From a virus: 26,154 nt of DNA. A model generated the notes under the pieces. It did no database searches and had not been told where the DNA came from. It was given only the letters and a program-made list of their open reading frames with translations. Below, one piece after another: positions 1 to 7,833 of the stretch (its first letter is position 1; every line of letters begins with the position of its first letter). Position numbers and translations under genes: made by a program. Location of the stretch: positions 1-26,154 of IMG/VR virus record IMGVR_UViG_3300046460_000106. One strand, 5' to 3'.

Positions 1-1
1 T

Positions 2-133
2 CCGGGCTACCTGCCTCACCTGAGCCTCAAGTACGACCCGACAGAGGATGAGCTGGCGGCGATTCGCGCCAATCCACTACCCCTGACCTCAATCGTTCTC
101 GGCGGTGAAGAATGGAAGCCAGTAAAAAGCTGA
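2..133 (+). CDS. C-terminal end of portal-type protein with 2H phosphoesterase-like (Acb1-like) tail, partial
   Basis: The open frame entering from the left edge encodes the last 43 residues of a protein ending at the TGA at 131-133, overlapping the next gene by 22 bases. It sits directly before the Mu-F-like head gene, where DUF1073-type portal proteins are found in such phages. The fragment contains PHLSLKYD, a match to the H-hydrophobic-[ST]-hydrophobic motif of 2H phosphoesterases, about 37 residues from the C-terminus, then an IVLGGEEWKPV ending typical of that fold's last strand. Phage Acb1 anti-CBASS enzymes, which cleave cyclic nucleotide signals, have this fold with the second motif at about this distance from the end. 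The first HxT motif lies outside the window, so catalysis cannot be judged. The family call is inferred from a short fragment. Confidence 0.5.
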   Translation, partial: PGYLPHLSLKYDPTEDELAAIRANPLPLTSIVLGGEEWKPVKS

Positions 134-1068
134 CGTCGACCCAGAAGCTTGCTGCGGCCAACACGGCGCTGCTTGAGAGTCGGAAGAGGAAGCCCAAGGC
201 CCCAAAGCCGGTGATGCCCAGCAAGGAGGCTGAGCGCTACTACCTCGGCCAGTTGCGCGCACTGGTCAGGGCAATGGCTTCCGAGCTGATCGCCTCGCTT
301 GAGCCAGCATTGAAGCGCCTGAAGCCTGCCTACATCGCAGACAGCCGCGTGACGCTCGATGGCAGCTGGACCGACGAGATCCTCAAGTCGATACGCAGCG
401 TCTCCCAGCGCTTCACCTCTCCACTGTTCGAGGCGCAGATCCAGCGGGTGGCGGCTACGACTATCAGCCGTGCTGAGGCCGACAACGCCGAAGATTTCCG
501 CGACTCGATCAACAAGGCCGTGGGCATCGACTTCCAGCTGATCACCAAGCCCAAGGGCATGACGGATTATCTGGAAGCCTCCACTGCCGAGAACGTCAAC
601 CTGATCAAGTCCATCCCGGCCGACTACTTCAAAAAGGTCGAGACGATTGTTCTGGGCGGCATGAAGGACGGCCTCGCGCCTACCACCATCGCCAAGCAGA
701 TTCAGGAAGAGACGGGCGCCAGTGCTCGCCGGGCAAAGCTGATTGCGCGGGACCAGGTGTCGCAACTCAATTCAGACCTGACCCGGCAGCGCCAGACCGC
801 AGCCGGGATCGTGCACTACAAGGTCCAGGATGCTGACGACGTACGGGTATCCGGCAACCCGTCCGGCAAGTACCCCAACGCAAAGATCAGCTGCTGGGGG
901 ATTGCGCGGCAAGACATCGGCTACGGGCCTGGGGTTTACAAGGTGGCGGAAGGGGCAACCTGGAAGGGTGTGACCAATCTGCACCCGGGCAAGCACCACC
1001 CGCTTTGCCGTTGCGTCGGTATCGCCATGATCCCCGGCGTGAACTATTTCCCCGACCAGAACGGGTAA
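112..1068 (+). CDS. Head morphogenesis / minor head protein (Mu gpF, SPP1 gp7-like)
   Basis: 318 residues. Minor capsid proteins of this family bind near the portal and are needed for head assembly or DNA ejection. The central stretch around residues 200-235 (RRAKLIARDQVSQLNSDL and on) is the usual family core, with an ARDQ-type motif after a helical segment. Near the C-terminus is the hallmark cluster HHPLCRC (residues about 298-304), the H/C-rich ending of Mu-F-like proteins. The ATG at 112 overlaps the upstream portal-type gene, and the next gene starts 3 bases after the stop, as expected in a translationally coupled head operon. The N-terminal 40 residues are Lys/Ala-rich and may be disordered. 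Confidence 0.85.
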   Translation: MEASKKLTSTQKLAAANTALLESRKRKPKAPKPVMPSKEAERYYLGQLRALVRAMASELIASLEPALKRLKPAYIADSRVTLDGSWTDEILKSIRSVSQRFTSPLFEAQIQRVAATTISRAEADNAEDFRDSINKAVGIDFQLITKPKGMTDYLEASTAENVNLIKSIPADYFKKVETIVLGGMKDGLAPTTIAKQIQEETGASARRAKLIARDQVSQLNSDLTRQRQTAAGIVHYKVQDADDVRVSGNPSGKYPNAKISCWGIARQDIGYGPGVYKVAEGATWKGVTNLHPGKHHPLCRCVGIAMIPGVNYFPDQNG

Positions 1069-1071
1069 CCC

Positions 1072-2181
1072 ATGAAAAGAATGACCATCGACGAGGCCTT
1101 CAAGCCTTCGTCGCGCACTGTCACGCCTGAAGGCTACCTCTGCGTGAAGGGAGTGGCGGCCCGTACCGGTGTTTATCAGTACGTGTCGACCGAACTGGAT
1201 CTCGACGGTCCAGAGCGCATCGTCAACGTCTACCGGCCGCCGGCCCAGGTGTTCGCGCCCGAGTCGATGGCAACCTTCCCTGACAAGGATGTGACCAACG
1301 ATCACCCGGATGACCTTGTCGACTCGACCACGTTCAAGGAAGTGTCGGTCGGGCATGTCCGCGGCGTCGAGCAGGACGGCGACAACCTGGTGGTCGACCT
1401 GATCATCAAAGACCAATCAGCCATCGACGACATCCAGTCCGGCAAGGCTGAGCTCTCCCCTGGCTACCTCGCCGAGTACGTCGAAGCCCCGGGCATCGAC
1501 CCGGTGTCCGGCACCGCCTACGAGTTCGAGCAGCGCGACATCCAGATCAACCACGTCGCCGTTGTAGAAGCAGCGCGAGGCGGCAAGATCGCCCGCATTT
1601 TTGACCACAAACCGAAAGGTGTACCAATGGCACAACGGAAAGTCTTTTTAGACTCCAAGAAAAGCCGCTCCATCATCCTTGACGAAGAGGCTGCTTCGGT
1701 AGTCGAAGACGCCGTTGCAGCCCTTCAGAAGTTCGCTGATGAAGAGTCGGCTCGCGCAGACAAGGCTGAAGCCACCAAGGACGAAGCGGAAGAGAAGCTG
1801 GAAGAGGCCAAGAAGGAAACTTCGGACGCTGCTATCGGCGCTCGCGTGAAATCCACCCTCGACACCATCGCCCTGGCGGCCCGTGTCGTGAAGTCGTTCG
1901 ACGCGAAGGGCCTGGTGTCCCCGCTCGAAATCAAGCGCGCCGCAATGGCGCAGCTCAAGCCGACCCGCGACTGGGCGACCAAGTCAGAGGCCTACGTGCT
2001 GGCCGCCTTCGACGCCGCTGCTGATGAGGCAGAGGAAACCAAGGACGAAGAAGAGGACGACGACAAGTCGAAAGTCAACGACAGCCTGAAGCGCTTTGCG
2101 GACGACGCAGCCAAGCGCGGCCTGAAGCCGACAACTGACGGCACCGATGCGTATAACACATTCCTGCGAGGTGGCAAGTAA
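1072..2181 (+). CDS. DUF2213 prohead protease fused to scaffold-like domain
   Basis: 369 residues with two parts. Residues 1 to about 180 match DUF2213: a conserved TNDHPDD (possible catalytic His) and, after a G-x-V strand, the AELSPGY motif (possible catalytic Ser), then NHVAVVEAARGG. This pattern resembles HK97/U35-type prohead proteases; the catalytic roles are inferred. Residues about 186-369 are very different: long charged helices rich in Glu, Lys and Ala with an acidic DEEEDDD run, typical of scaffold proteins. The gene lies between the minor head protein and the cement and major capsid genes, where maturation protease and scaffold are expected. An internal in-frame start could produce the scaffold alone (separate entry). 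Confidence 0.85.
   Translation: MKRMTIDEAFKPSSRTVTPEGYLCVKGVAARTGVYQYVSTELDLDGPERIVNVYRPPAQVFAPESMATFPDKDVTNDHPDDLVDSTTFKEVSVGHVRGVEQDGDNLVVDLIIKDQSAIDDIQSGKAELSPGYLAEYVEAPGIDPVSGTAYEFEQRDIQINHVAVVEAARGGKIARIFDHKPKGVPMAQRKVFLDSKKSRSIILDEEAASVVEDAVAALQKFADEESARADKAEATKDEAEEKLEEAKKETSDAAIGARVKSTLDTIALAARVVKSFDAKGLVSPLEIKRAAMAQLKPTRDWATKSEAYVLAAFDAAADEAEETKDEEEDDDKSKVNDSLKRFADDAAKRGLKPTTDGTDAYNTFLRGGK
1627..2181 (+). CDS. Nested scaffold protein from internal start in the protease gene
   Basis: In frame within the DUF2213 gene, an ATG at 1627 is preceded by AAAGG at 1615-1619 with a 7-base spacer, a plausible ribosome-binding site. It starts exactly where the protease-like domain ends (after RIFDHKPKGVP) and would give a 184-residue protein that is almost wholly charged helix with an acidic C-terminal stretch, i.e. 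a free capsid scaffold. The layout matches lambda C/Nu3, in which a scaffold is translated from within the protease gene. Both the site and the domain boundary are visible; actual use of the start is inferred. Confidence 0.5.
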   Translation: MAQRKVFLDSKKSRSIILDEEAASVVEDAVAALQKFADEESARADKAEATKDEAEEKLEEAKKETSDAAIGARVKSTLDTIALAARVVKSFDAKGLVSPLEIKRAAMAQLKPTRDWATKSEAYVLAAFDAAADEAEETKDEEEDDDKSKVNDSLKRFADDAAKRGLKPTTDGTDAYNTFLRGGK

Positions 2182-2690
2182 TGGGCACTGCGATTGATAC
2201 CTTCGGCCAGTACGCCGGCAAGGCCTACGAAGGCCAGATCAATGACCTGTCTATGGCGGACGTCACTACCGCCGTCGGCTCGGTCGCCATTCCGTTCGGT
2301 CGCGTCGTTGTCTCTGACACCGCAGACCGCTCGGGCAAGCTGCCTGCCGCCGGTGCCGGCTTCTTCCTCGGCATCTCGGTGCGCAAGCCTGTTGGCGTGA
2401 GCGGCAGCTACCTGACCGGTCAAGTGTCCGACAGCGGTAACGCCGTCGGCGGCTACCGCGCAGGCGAAGAAGTCAGCCTGCTTTCGCATGGCCGCATCTG
2501 GGTCAAGACCCTGGCCGGTGCCGTCAAGGGCGCCAAGGTCTACGCCCTGCCAACCACCGGCGAGATCACCAACGCCGCCACCGCTGGCAACCATGAATTG
2601 GTCGGCTGCACCTTCCTGACTGCCGCCGCCGCTGGCGAGCTGGTACTGGTTCAGGTCAAGGCTGTCGCAACCACCACTCTCGCCGCATAA
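2181..2690 (+). CDS. Structural cement / head decoration protein (Gp24-like)
   Basis: 169 residues. The start codon shares a base with the upstream stop (TAATG), so translation is coupled. The protein is rich in Gly, Ala and Val in short beta-strand-like segments (VAIPFGRVVVSD, GFFLGISVRK, VSLLSHGRIWVKT), the usual composition of small beta-barrel proteins that stabilise the capsid surface. Its place immediately before the major capsid protein agrees with 'structural cement protein' families in related prophages. There are no catalytic motifs. The assignment rests on composition, size and gene order. Confidence 0.7.
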   Translation: MGTAIDTFGQYAGKAYEGQINDLSMADVTTAVGSVAIPFGRVVVSDTADRSGKLPAAGAGFFLGISVRKPVGVSGSYLTGQVSDSGNAVGGYRAGEEVSLLSHGRIWVKTLAGAVKGAKVYALPTTGEITNAATAGNHELVGCTFLTAAAAGELVLVQVKAVATTTLAA

Positions 2691-2700
2691 GGACTGACCA

Positions 2701-3678
2701 ATGCGAACTTTCGACGCTTCCCCCCAGGCGCAACTGGGCTTCCTGATTGGTCAACTGACCTACGTTGAACAGGAAGTTCTGCGCCAGCCGTACCCGGATA
2801 TCAAATACCCGACAATCCTGAACGTGGACACCTCGGCCCCGGATTACACCGAGTCCATCGCGTTCAAGGTACTCGACTACAAGGGCGAGCCGGCCCCCAT
2901 CGGCGACGTGTCCCATGACTTCCCGCTGGCTGAAATCGCAGCCAAGGTCGGTGGCGTGGACGTCATCCAAGGCGGCCTGGGTTACAAATACACCCAGATC
3001 GAAGTGGGCAAGGCCCAGGAAATGGCGAACGCCGTTGGCTTCGGTGGCGCCATCAATTACCTGGCCGAGAAGCCAATCGCTGTCCGCACCCTGACCGAGC
3101 AATGGTTGGATCGCGTGGCCATGGTCGGTGACGCCCGCTGGCCTTCGCTGGCCACTGGCGGCCTGCTGAAGTACCCCGGCGTTCCTGTCGTAGCGACCGG
3201 CACCCTGCTCGGCGGCGCGAACAAGACCATCGCCGCAATCCTGGCCGGTGGCGGCGAAACCGCGGCAAACGAGATCCTGACCCTGCTGAACAACGCGATC
3301 CTGCGTGTTTACAGCACTCAGACCAACTCGATTTTCCGCCCGACTCACATCCTACTGCCGCTGACCGAATACGGCCTGCTGACCACCTTCCGGATTCCGA
3401 ACACTTCGGAAACCCTGGTGAGCTACCTGGAACGGGTGCTGAAGATCACCATCGAGCCAATCCTGCAGGCGGCAACCGCCGGTGCTGGTGGCGGTAACCG
3501 CATGATGATCTACACCAAGAATCCGCAGTTCGCCAAGTTCCACCTGCCAATGCCTTACACCCTGAATGCGCCGATCCCCGCGCATGGCGGCCTGGTGTTC
3601 GAGGCAGCAGGCGTGGTTCGCACCGCTGGTACCGAGCTGCGCGTACCGGCATCCCACCTGTACGTCGACGGTATCTAA
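2701..3678 (+). CDS. Major capsid protein (DUF2184 type)
   Basis: 325 residues, the expected size for an HK97-fold DUF2184 capsid protein. Family-like features include an N-terminal FLIGQLTYVEQEVLRQPYPD segment, a central GFGGAINYLAEKPIAVRTLT region, and a C-terminal KFHLPMPYTLNAP segment leading to a hydrophobic end. An AAGGA ribosome-binding site lies just before the ATG. The gene follows protease/scaffold and cement genes, the standard head order. It should be the most abundant virion protein. No N-terminal propeptide can be recognised, so maturation cleavage is uncertain. Confidence 0.88.
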   Translation: MRTFDASPQAQLGFLIGQLTYVEQEVLRQPYPDIKYPTILNVDTSAPDYTESIAFKVLDYKGEPAPIGDVSHDFPLAEIAAKVGGVDVIQGGLGYKYTQIEVGKAQEMANAVGFGGAINYLAEKPIAVRTLTEQWLDRVAMVGDARWPSLATGGLLKYPGVPVVATGTLLGGANKTIAAILAGGGETAANEILTLLNNAILRVYSTQTNSIFRPTHILLPLTEYGLLTTFRIPNTSETLVSYLERVLKITIEPILQAATAGAGGGNRMMIYTKNPQFAKFHLPMPYTLNAPIPAHGGLVFEAAGVVRTAGTELRVPASHLYVDGI

Positions 3679-3687
3679 GGAGGCTTC

Positions 3688-3870
3688 ATGGCAACTCTGA
3701 CCAATTCCAGCGTTCACCCGCTGGTACTGGCGGATCTGACGATCCAGCCAGGCGAAGTGATCGAGGACTTCGACGACAAGGCCGCTGAAGAGCTGAAAGA
3801 CAGCCTGTTCGTCAAGGCTAAATGGCTGAAGATCGAGCAGGCGCCAAAGCCTGATTCGAAAGCCAAGTAA
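3688..3870 (+). CDS. Small conserved head-region protein, function unknown
   Basis: 60 residues, behind a strong AAGGAGG ribosome-binding site at 3677-3683. The first half is beta-like (HPLVLADLTIQPGEVIEDFDD), the second helical and charged (AAEELKDSLFVKAKWLKIE) with a Lys-rich tail. Short proteins like this often follow the major capsid gene in related phages and may be head accessory or head fibre proteins. No motif shows a function. A transcription-terminator-like hairpin begins eight bases after its stop codon. Confidence 0.7.
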   Translation: MATLTNSSVHPLVLADLTIQPGEVIEDFDDKAAEELKDSLFVKAKWLKIEQAPKPDSKAK

Positions 3871-3877
3871 CACCGAT

Positions 3878-3906
3878 AGCCCCGCCCAGTGCGGGGCTGT
3901 TGTTTT
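3878..3906 (+). terminator. Hairpin with T-rich tail between head and connector genes
   Basis: A perfect 8-bp stem, AGCCCCGC (3878-3885) with GCGGGGCT (3891-3898), and a CCAGT loop, followed by GTTGTTTTCT. It has the shape of an intrinsic terminator but lies inside the structural operon, 16 bases before the GGAGG of the next gene. The T-tract is imperfect, so it is more likely a partial attenuator or mRNA-stability element separating the highly expressed capsid gene from lower-copy genes. Confidence 0.65.
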
Positions 3907-3921
3907 CTGGAGGTTGCAACC

Positions 3922-4356
3922 GTGGCTGAACTGACCATTGAAGTGACGCCGGCGATCATTGCTGACTTCCGAGCGTTCTACGAAGAATTTTCCAGCAGTG
4001 CCGCCTGGCCTGACACAAAGATCACCAAGGCGCTGTATATCGCACGCGGCGAGCTCGATGCCTGCCGATGGGGCGACTACAAACCCTATTCGCTCCTGCA
4101 GCGCGGCTGGTTCGCCCTGGCGGCGCATTACCTGACCTGGAACACGGCGACGACCGACGCCACGACGGCAGACGGCAGCGCCTCGACACCCTACGCGGTG
4201 GCCAGCAAGGGCGTGCGTGATGAATCGGTGTCCTACGCCATCCCGGCGGCGAACGCCAACCTGACGACGTGGGAAGCGGCTCTGGCCCTGACTCCCTACG
4301 GCGTCGAGTACCTGCACCTGCGAGGGCGGGCCGGCATGGGGGCCGTCTGCGTATGA
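3922..4356 (+). CDS. DUF4054 head-tail connector protein
   Basis: 144 residues from the GTG at 3922, chosen because GGAGG (3909-3913) lies 8 bases upstream; the longer frame from 3889 would start inside the hairpin. The helical pattern TPAIIADFRAFYEEFSS, then WPDTKITKALYIARGELDACRWGDY, then RGWFALAAHYLTW is typical of DUF4054 and gp6-like connectors that form the first ring under the portal. It opens the neck gene block and overlaps the next gene by four bases (ATGA). Confidence 0.75.
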   Translation: MAELTIEVTPAIIADFRAFYEEFSSSAAWPDTKITKALYIARGELDACRWGDYKPYSLLQRGWFALAAHYLTWNTATTDATTADGSASTPYAVASKGVRDESVSYAIPAANANLTTWEAALALTPYGVEYLHLRGRAGMGAVCV

Positions 4357-4850
4357 TTCGGCCGACCGTTAGTCTGATCGGCAAGCAGCAGGTCGAGCAA
4401 GCGATGAAGCAACTGGCCAAGAAGCTGGAAGGTGATGCTCGCGTGCTGGCCGGCGTTCCGAAAGGCGCCGGCACTTACGAAGACGGGCTGACCCTGGCGA
4501 CCATCGCAGCGGTCAATAACTTCGGCTCTGCTGACGGCAAGATCCCTGCGCGCCCCGTGCTCGGGCCGGCCATCGAGAAAGGCACTCCGCAATATCTGCG
4601 ACTGGCAGAGGTGATGATTCCCAAGGTGCTCAGCGGTGAAATGACCATGCGCATTCTGCTCGAGCAGATGGGACAACTCGCCGAGGGGCACATCAAGCAG
4701 GAAATCACCGACCTGAAGGATCCGCCCAACGCCGCATCGACGATTGCTGCAAAGGGTTCCGACAACCCGCTGATCGATACCGGCGCCTTCCGTCAATCCA
4801 TTCGCTACGTCATCGCCGAGGTAGGCGACCCAATCGAAGAGGGCTTGTGA
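4353..4850 (+). CDS. Neck / tail-completion protein, HK97 gp10-like
   Basis: 165 residues, start ATG inside the upstream ATGA overlap. The pattern is that of minor tail or neck completion proteins: an N-terminal helix with QQVEQAMKQLAKKLEGD, a central NNFGSADGKIPARPVLGPAIEK segment (the 'IPARPF'-like motif of gp10-type proteins) and a C-terminal NPLIDTGAFRQSIRYVI motif. Gly/Pro/Thr in LIDTGAFRQSI is strongly conserved in this class. It lies between the connector and other neck genes, so it likely acts at the head-tail joint. Confidence 0.75.
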   Translation: MIRPTVSLIGKQQVEQAMKQLAKKLEGDARVLAGVPKGAGTYEDGLTLATIAAVNNFGSADGKIPARPVLGPAIEKGTPQYLRLAEVMIPKVLSGEMTMRILLEQMGQLAEGHIKQEITDLKDPPNAASTIAAKGSDNPLIDTGAFRQSIRYVIAEVGDPIEEGL

Positions 4851-5269
4851 TGGGCTTGAACATGCGCGGCCACATCAGCGGCCCCTTCGTGACGCACAAG
4901 GGCGTGGTCCTGAATCGCTACACCAGCGAGATCATCGACTTCGAGCCGGCCCTGACCCTCAGCTACACCGACACCTTCAACGCCAACGTGCAGCCGGTCA
5001 GCGACAAGGAGATCGAATTCCTGCAGATCGGTGCCGAGCGAATCAACGACGTGCGGGTGATTCACCGCAGTGACGGCAAGGGCATCGAGGTTTCGACCCC
5101 GGGCAAGCTTGCCGACATCCTGGTGTTCGCCGAGACGCCAGGCAAGCCGATCACCTGGTGGAAGTCCATCGCGACCGACTTCAGGCCCTGGCACAACTTC
5201 TGCCGCGCGGTTGTGGCCAAGCTGGACCCGGCCGAGATCGCCAGCCTGGAGGCGCATGCCGATGCTTGA
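4850..5269 (+). CDS. Neck-region virion protein, unknown
   Basis: 139 residues from the ATG at 4850, which overlaps the upstream TGA by one base; a GTG one codon earlier is possible. The protein is mixed beta/alpha, with GHISGPFVTHKGVVLNRYTSE at the N-terminus, a WWKSIATDFRPWH aromatic stretch near residue 105, and a helical C-terminus. No family was recognised with certainty. Its place between the gp10-like protein and the neck terminator suggests a head-closure or connector role. It overlaps the next gene by eight bases. Confidence 0.7.
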   Translation: MGLNMRGHISGPFVTHKGVVLNRYTSEIIDFEPALTLSYTDTFNANVQPVSDKEIEFLQIGAERINDVRVIHRSDGKGIEVSTPGKLADILVFAETPGKPITWWKSIATDFRPWHNFCRAVVAKLDPAEIASLEAHADA

Positions 5270-5819
5270 CGAAAAAGCGCTTTCGAAGGCTGTGTGTCGC
5301 ATCGTTGTAGCTGCGACAGGTCTGCCGGCCAACAAGGTGATTCTCGCCGACAACAACACGGCTGCCCCTGCGGGCAGCTACTGCGCGGTACGCCTGCAAA
5401 ACCCCGAACAGTTCGGCCAGGCGCTGAACTCCCAACGCAACGTGCCGGCCGAGGATGATCCGCAATACACGGACATCATCGCCAAGGTCGCCACCCAGTT
5501 CACCCTGGGCTTCAGCATCAACTTCTACCGGTCTGGCGCTATGGGTTACGCCTCTGCCCTGTGCGAGGCGAACAAGCGCGAACCGATCAAAGCCCTCCTT
5601 CGCACCGCCAAGCTGGGATGGTCCCGCGTATCACCGATCAACAACCTAACCGGCCTGTCTCAGGCGGCCATGGAAGAACGATCGCAGCTCACCCTGTACC
5701 TGTATGGCGAATCCGTCGCCGAGGACCGCATCCAGCGGATCTATCGCGTGGGGTTCTCCGCGCAAACCGAACAATCTGGCGCCATTGCGCAAGGGGAAGT
5801 AAATGGCTTATCCGGCTGA
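5262..5819 (+). CDS. Phage neck terminator protein (gp12616-like)
   Basis: 185 residues. The ATG at 5262 overlaps the previous stop; an in-frame extension upstream to 5070 runs wholly inside the previous gene and is rejected. Features of the family are the N-terminal helix DEKALSKAVCRIVVAATGLP, an aromatic FTLGFSINFYRSGAMGYA segment and a C-terminal beta hairpin with RIQRIYRVGFSA. These proteins cap the tail tube and join it to the head. The gene overlaps the sheath gene by 17 bases. Confidence 0.75.
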   Translation: MLDEKALSKAVCRIVVAATGLPANKVILADNNTAAPAGSYCAVRLQNPEQFGQALNSQRNVPAEDDPQYTDIIAKVATQFTLGFSINFYRSGAMGYASALCEANKREPIKALLRTAKLGWSRVSPINNLTGLSQAAMEERSQLTLYLYGESVAEDRIQRIYRVGFSAQTEQSGAIAQGEVNGLSG

Positions 5820-6933
5820 AAGCATCATCAACATCACCACGCTGATCAACTCGGCCGGGCTTGGCACTTCCAACTTCGGTGCGGGCATGGTGTTTGCTGA
5901 CTTCGACTCGTCGAGTGACGAGACCTTCATCGAGGGCACCTACCGCGACTACGGCTCCGCATCGCAAGTGGCGGTGGACTTCGACGTCGCATCCGACCCG
6001 TACAAGGCGGCGCTGGCCTGGTTCTCGGCAGTGCCAAAGCCAAAGACGCTGCGTATCTACCTGCGCGTCGAGCTGGACACCCCGGTCGAGTCCCTGAATG
6101 ACGCGATCAACAAGCGCATCTGGTTTTACTGGTTCGAGTTCGAGACCGCCATTCGGGCCAACGACGCAGACGTCCTGGCCCTGGCACAAGCGAGCGATGC
6201 CGCTGGCAAGTTCTTCGCCTACACCAGCAACCAGTCGACCGTGCGCGACCCCTCGATCACGACTGACATCGTCAGCAAGGCAGTAACGCAAGGCTCCCGC
6301 CGCATGTTCGTAGCGAGTCACGCGACTGAGCTGTATGAAGGATTCGAGATTGCCGCAGTGTTCAGCCGCGTCAACTTCAACGCGGCGAACTCGACCATCA
6401 CCGGCGAATTCAAGAAGCTGCCAGGTATCGACGCCGAAGACCTGACCCAGACCGCGTACAGCGCCATGAAGCAGAAAGGCGCCGTGTTCTACACCGTTGT
6501 TGAGACGGGCGGCGAGAAGGACAACGGTCGAGTCATCAACTCGAAGACCACGTCGACCTTCGGCGAGTACATCGACGATGTATTCAACCTGGACGCCTTC
6601 ACCAACTTTATGACTGTTGCCCTGTACAACGCGCTGGCCAAGGTCCCGACCAAACTGCGCCAGACCCCCGCAGGTCAGCAGATCCTGATCGACGCCGCCG
6701 CACAGGTCGGCGAGAAGTTCATCGGTAACGGCTACCTGGGCGCACGCTTGTATCTCGACGATGAGACCGGCGAGGAAGTTCTGAGCCGCGGCTACGAGAT
6801 GCTGACCAAGGCCGACGACATCTTGCTGCTATCCGATGCGGAGCGTGCTGCTCGCGGTGCAGCTCCAATCAACATGCGGATCTTCCGTGCCGGCGCCATC
6901 CACACCGTCGACCTGACGGCCAACGTAGAATAA
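5803..6933 (+). CDS. Contractile tail sheath protein (DUF3383)
   Basis: 376 residues, the usual length for the compact DUF3383 sheath family. Seen: an N-terminal domain with FGAGMVFADFDSS and DYGSASQVAVDFD, a central region with SRRMFVASHATELYEGFEIAAVFSRVNF, and a conserved C-terminal half including TTSTFGEYIDDVFNLDAF and GYEMLTKADDILLLSDAERAARGAAPINMRIFRAGAIH, which forms the inner sheath core. It is followed by the tube gene in the usual sheath-tube order. This gene is the main evidence that the phage has a contractile tail. Confidence 0.88.
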   Translation: MAYPAESIINITTLINSAGLGTSNFGAGMVFADFDSSSDETFIEGTYRDYGSASQVAVDFDVASDPYKAALAWFSAVPKPKTLRIYLRVELDTPVESLNDAINKRIWFYWFEFETAIRANDADVLALAQASDAAGKFFAYTSNQSTVRDPSITTDIVSKAVTQGSRRMFVASHATELYEGFEIAAVFSRVNFNAANSTITGEFKKLPGIDAEDLTQTAYSAMKQKGAVFYTVVETGGEKDNGRVINSKTTSTFGEYIDDVFNLDAFTNFMTVALYNALAKVPTKLRQTPAGQQILIDAAAQVGEKFIGNGYLGARLYLDDETGEEVLSRGYEMLTKADDILLLSDAERAARGAAPINMRIFRAGAIHTVDLTANVE

Positions 6934-6946
6934 GGGGCGCTAGAAC

Positions 6947-7351
6947 ATGGCACTTTCAGATCTTTCCGTAGAAAACACCATTGTGGTTATCACCGGCGTC
7001 GGCGTGATTGACGACTGGGGCCGCACTGACCCCCCATTCACCGTTGAGCCGATCGATGATCAGGCTGTGCTGAGTCGCGGCCTCGGCGGTAACGCTGTGC
7101 GCTTCCACCGCAAAAACCCTGGCCTGCGCCTGACCCTGAACCTGATGCCGGGCAGTCCGCAGGCATTGGCCCTGCAGGCCCAGGTAAACGCCAAGTCGGA
7201 AGTGTCCGGCTCCTACGCCTCGATTGCCGGCCTTGAAGGCGCGGTGTTCTCCGAGGGCGTTATCACTCGCGGCAAGTCGATGGCCCGCGGCGGCCCTGGC
7301 ATGAACGACGCGACCTTCGTTCTGGAATTCAACAAGGACTACATCGTATGA
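6947..7351 (+). CDS. Tail tube protein (DUF3277)
   Basis: 134 residues, 13 bases after the sheath gene with an AAGGGG-type ribosome site. The sequence is beta-rich and matches DUF3277: VENTIVVITGVGVIDDWGR, then VLSRGLGGNAVRFHRKNPGLRLTLNLMPGSP, ending in a hydrophobic NDATFVLEFNKDYIV strand. Tube proteins of this size form the inner hexameric tube. The stop overlaps the chaperone start (ATGA). Confidence 0.85.
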   Translation: MALSDLSVENTIVVITGVGVIDDWGRTDPPFTVEPIDDQAVLSRGLGGNAVRFHRKNPGLRLTLNLMPGSPQALALQAQVNAKSEVSGSYASIAGLEGAVFSEGVITRGKSMARGGPGMNDATFVLEFNKDYIV

Positions 7352-7833
7352 GTTCGGCTGAAGCGCATATCCGCTCCATCGAGCATGACGGCGTTACCTA
7401 CCGCTTTGGCATGCCCAGCGCCGAGAAACAGCGAGCCGTGCTGTTTCGCCTGGGCAAGTATGGCGTCGAGCCGATGATTCGCGGCCTGGCGCTGGCCGAG
7501 GTTGGAGCTGCGTCTTCCTTCATGGTTGCCGGCGGCATCGTCGGCACCATGCTGTCCCGCATGCCCGAAGACGACTTCAACTTCGTTTGCGACTCCATGC
7601 TGGGCAAGCTGTTCAAGGAGGGCTCGGCCACGCCGCTGACGATGGAAGACTTCTCGGGCCGACTGAAAACCTACTTCACCCTGGTGGTGATGGCTCTCGG
7701 GGCGGTATTCGAGGATTTTTCAAATCTCCTGACCCTCTTCCAGAAATCTACCGATTCAGCCGCGGCGGTGGATTCGAGTCAGGAGGCCGCCTCAACCCAG
7801 CCGTCGACTGGGAGCTCTGGCGACCCTGCGTAG
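7348..7833 (+). CDS. Tail assembly chaperone, short (unshifted) form
   Basis: 161 residues. It lies between tube and tape measure, the constant place of tail assembly chaperones that coat the tape measure during tail polymerisation and are absent from the virion. The N-terminal two thirds is compact (residues 1 to about 125, ending in VMALGAVFEDFSNLL); the last 35 residues are low-complexity Ser/Ala/Thr (STDSAAAVDSSQEAASTQP), as expected for a tail read only when no frameshift occurs. The alternate -1 frame continues well beyond this stop with conserved-looking sequence (see long form). Confidence 0.82.
   Translation: MSSAEAHIRSIEHDGVTYRFGMPSAEKQRAVLFRLGKYGVEPMIRGLALAEVGAASSFMVAGGIVGTMLSRMPEDDFNFVCDSMLGKLFKEGSATPLTMEDFSGRLKTYFTLVVMALGAVFEDFSNLLTLFQKSTDSAAAVDSSQEAASTQPSTGSSGDPA

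Noticed and set aside
16-765. Long minus-strand open frames opposite head and tail genes (for example 16-765, 3352-4317, 8203-9129, 10428-11552)
   Set aside because: They mirror GC-rich + strand genes with clear families, lack ribosome sites, and have Arg/Gly/His-rich, low-order sequences typical of antisense frames.
3889-3921. Upstream extension of the DUF4054 gene to GTG 3889
   Set aside because: This start lies in the loop of the 3878 hairpin and has no ribosome site; GTG 3922 has GGAGG at correct distance.
5070-5261. Extended start of the neck terminator gene
   Set aside because: The added sequence is an Arg/Ser/Pro-rich out-of-frame copy of the preceding gene; ATG 5262 fits the overlapping gene pattern.
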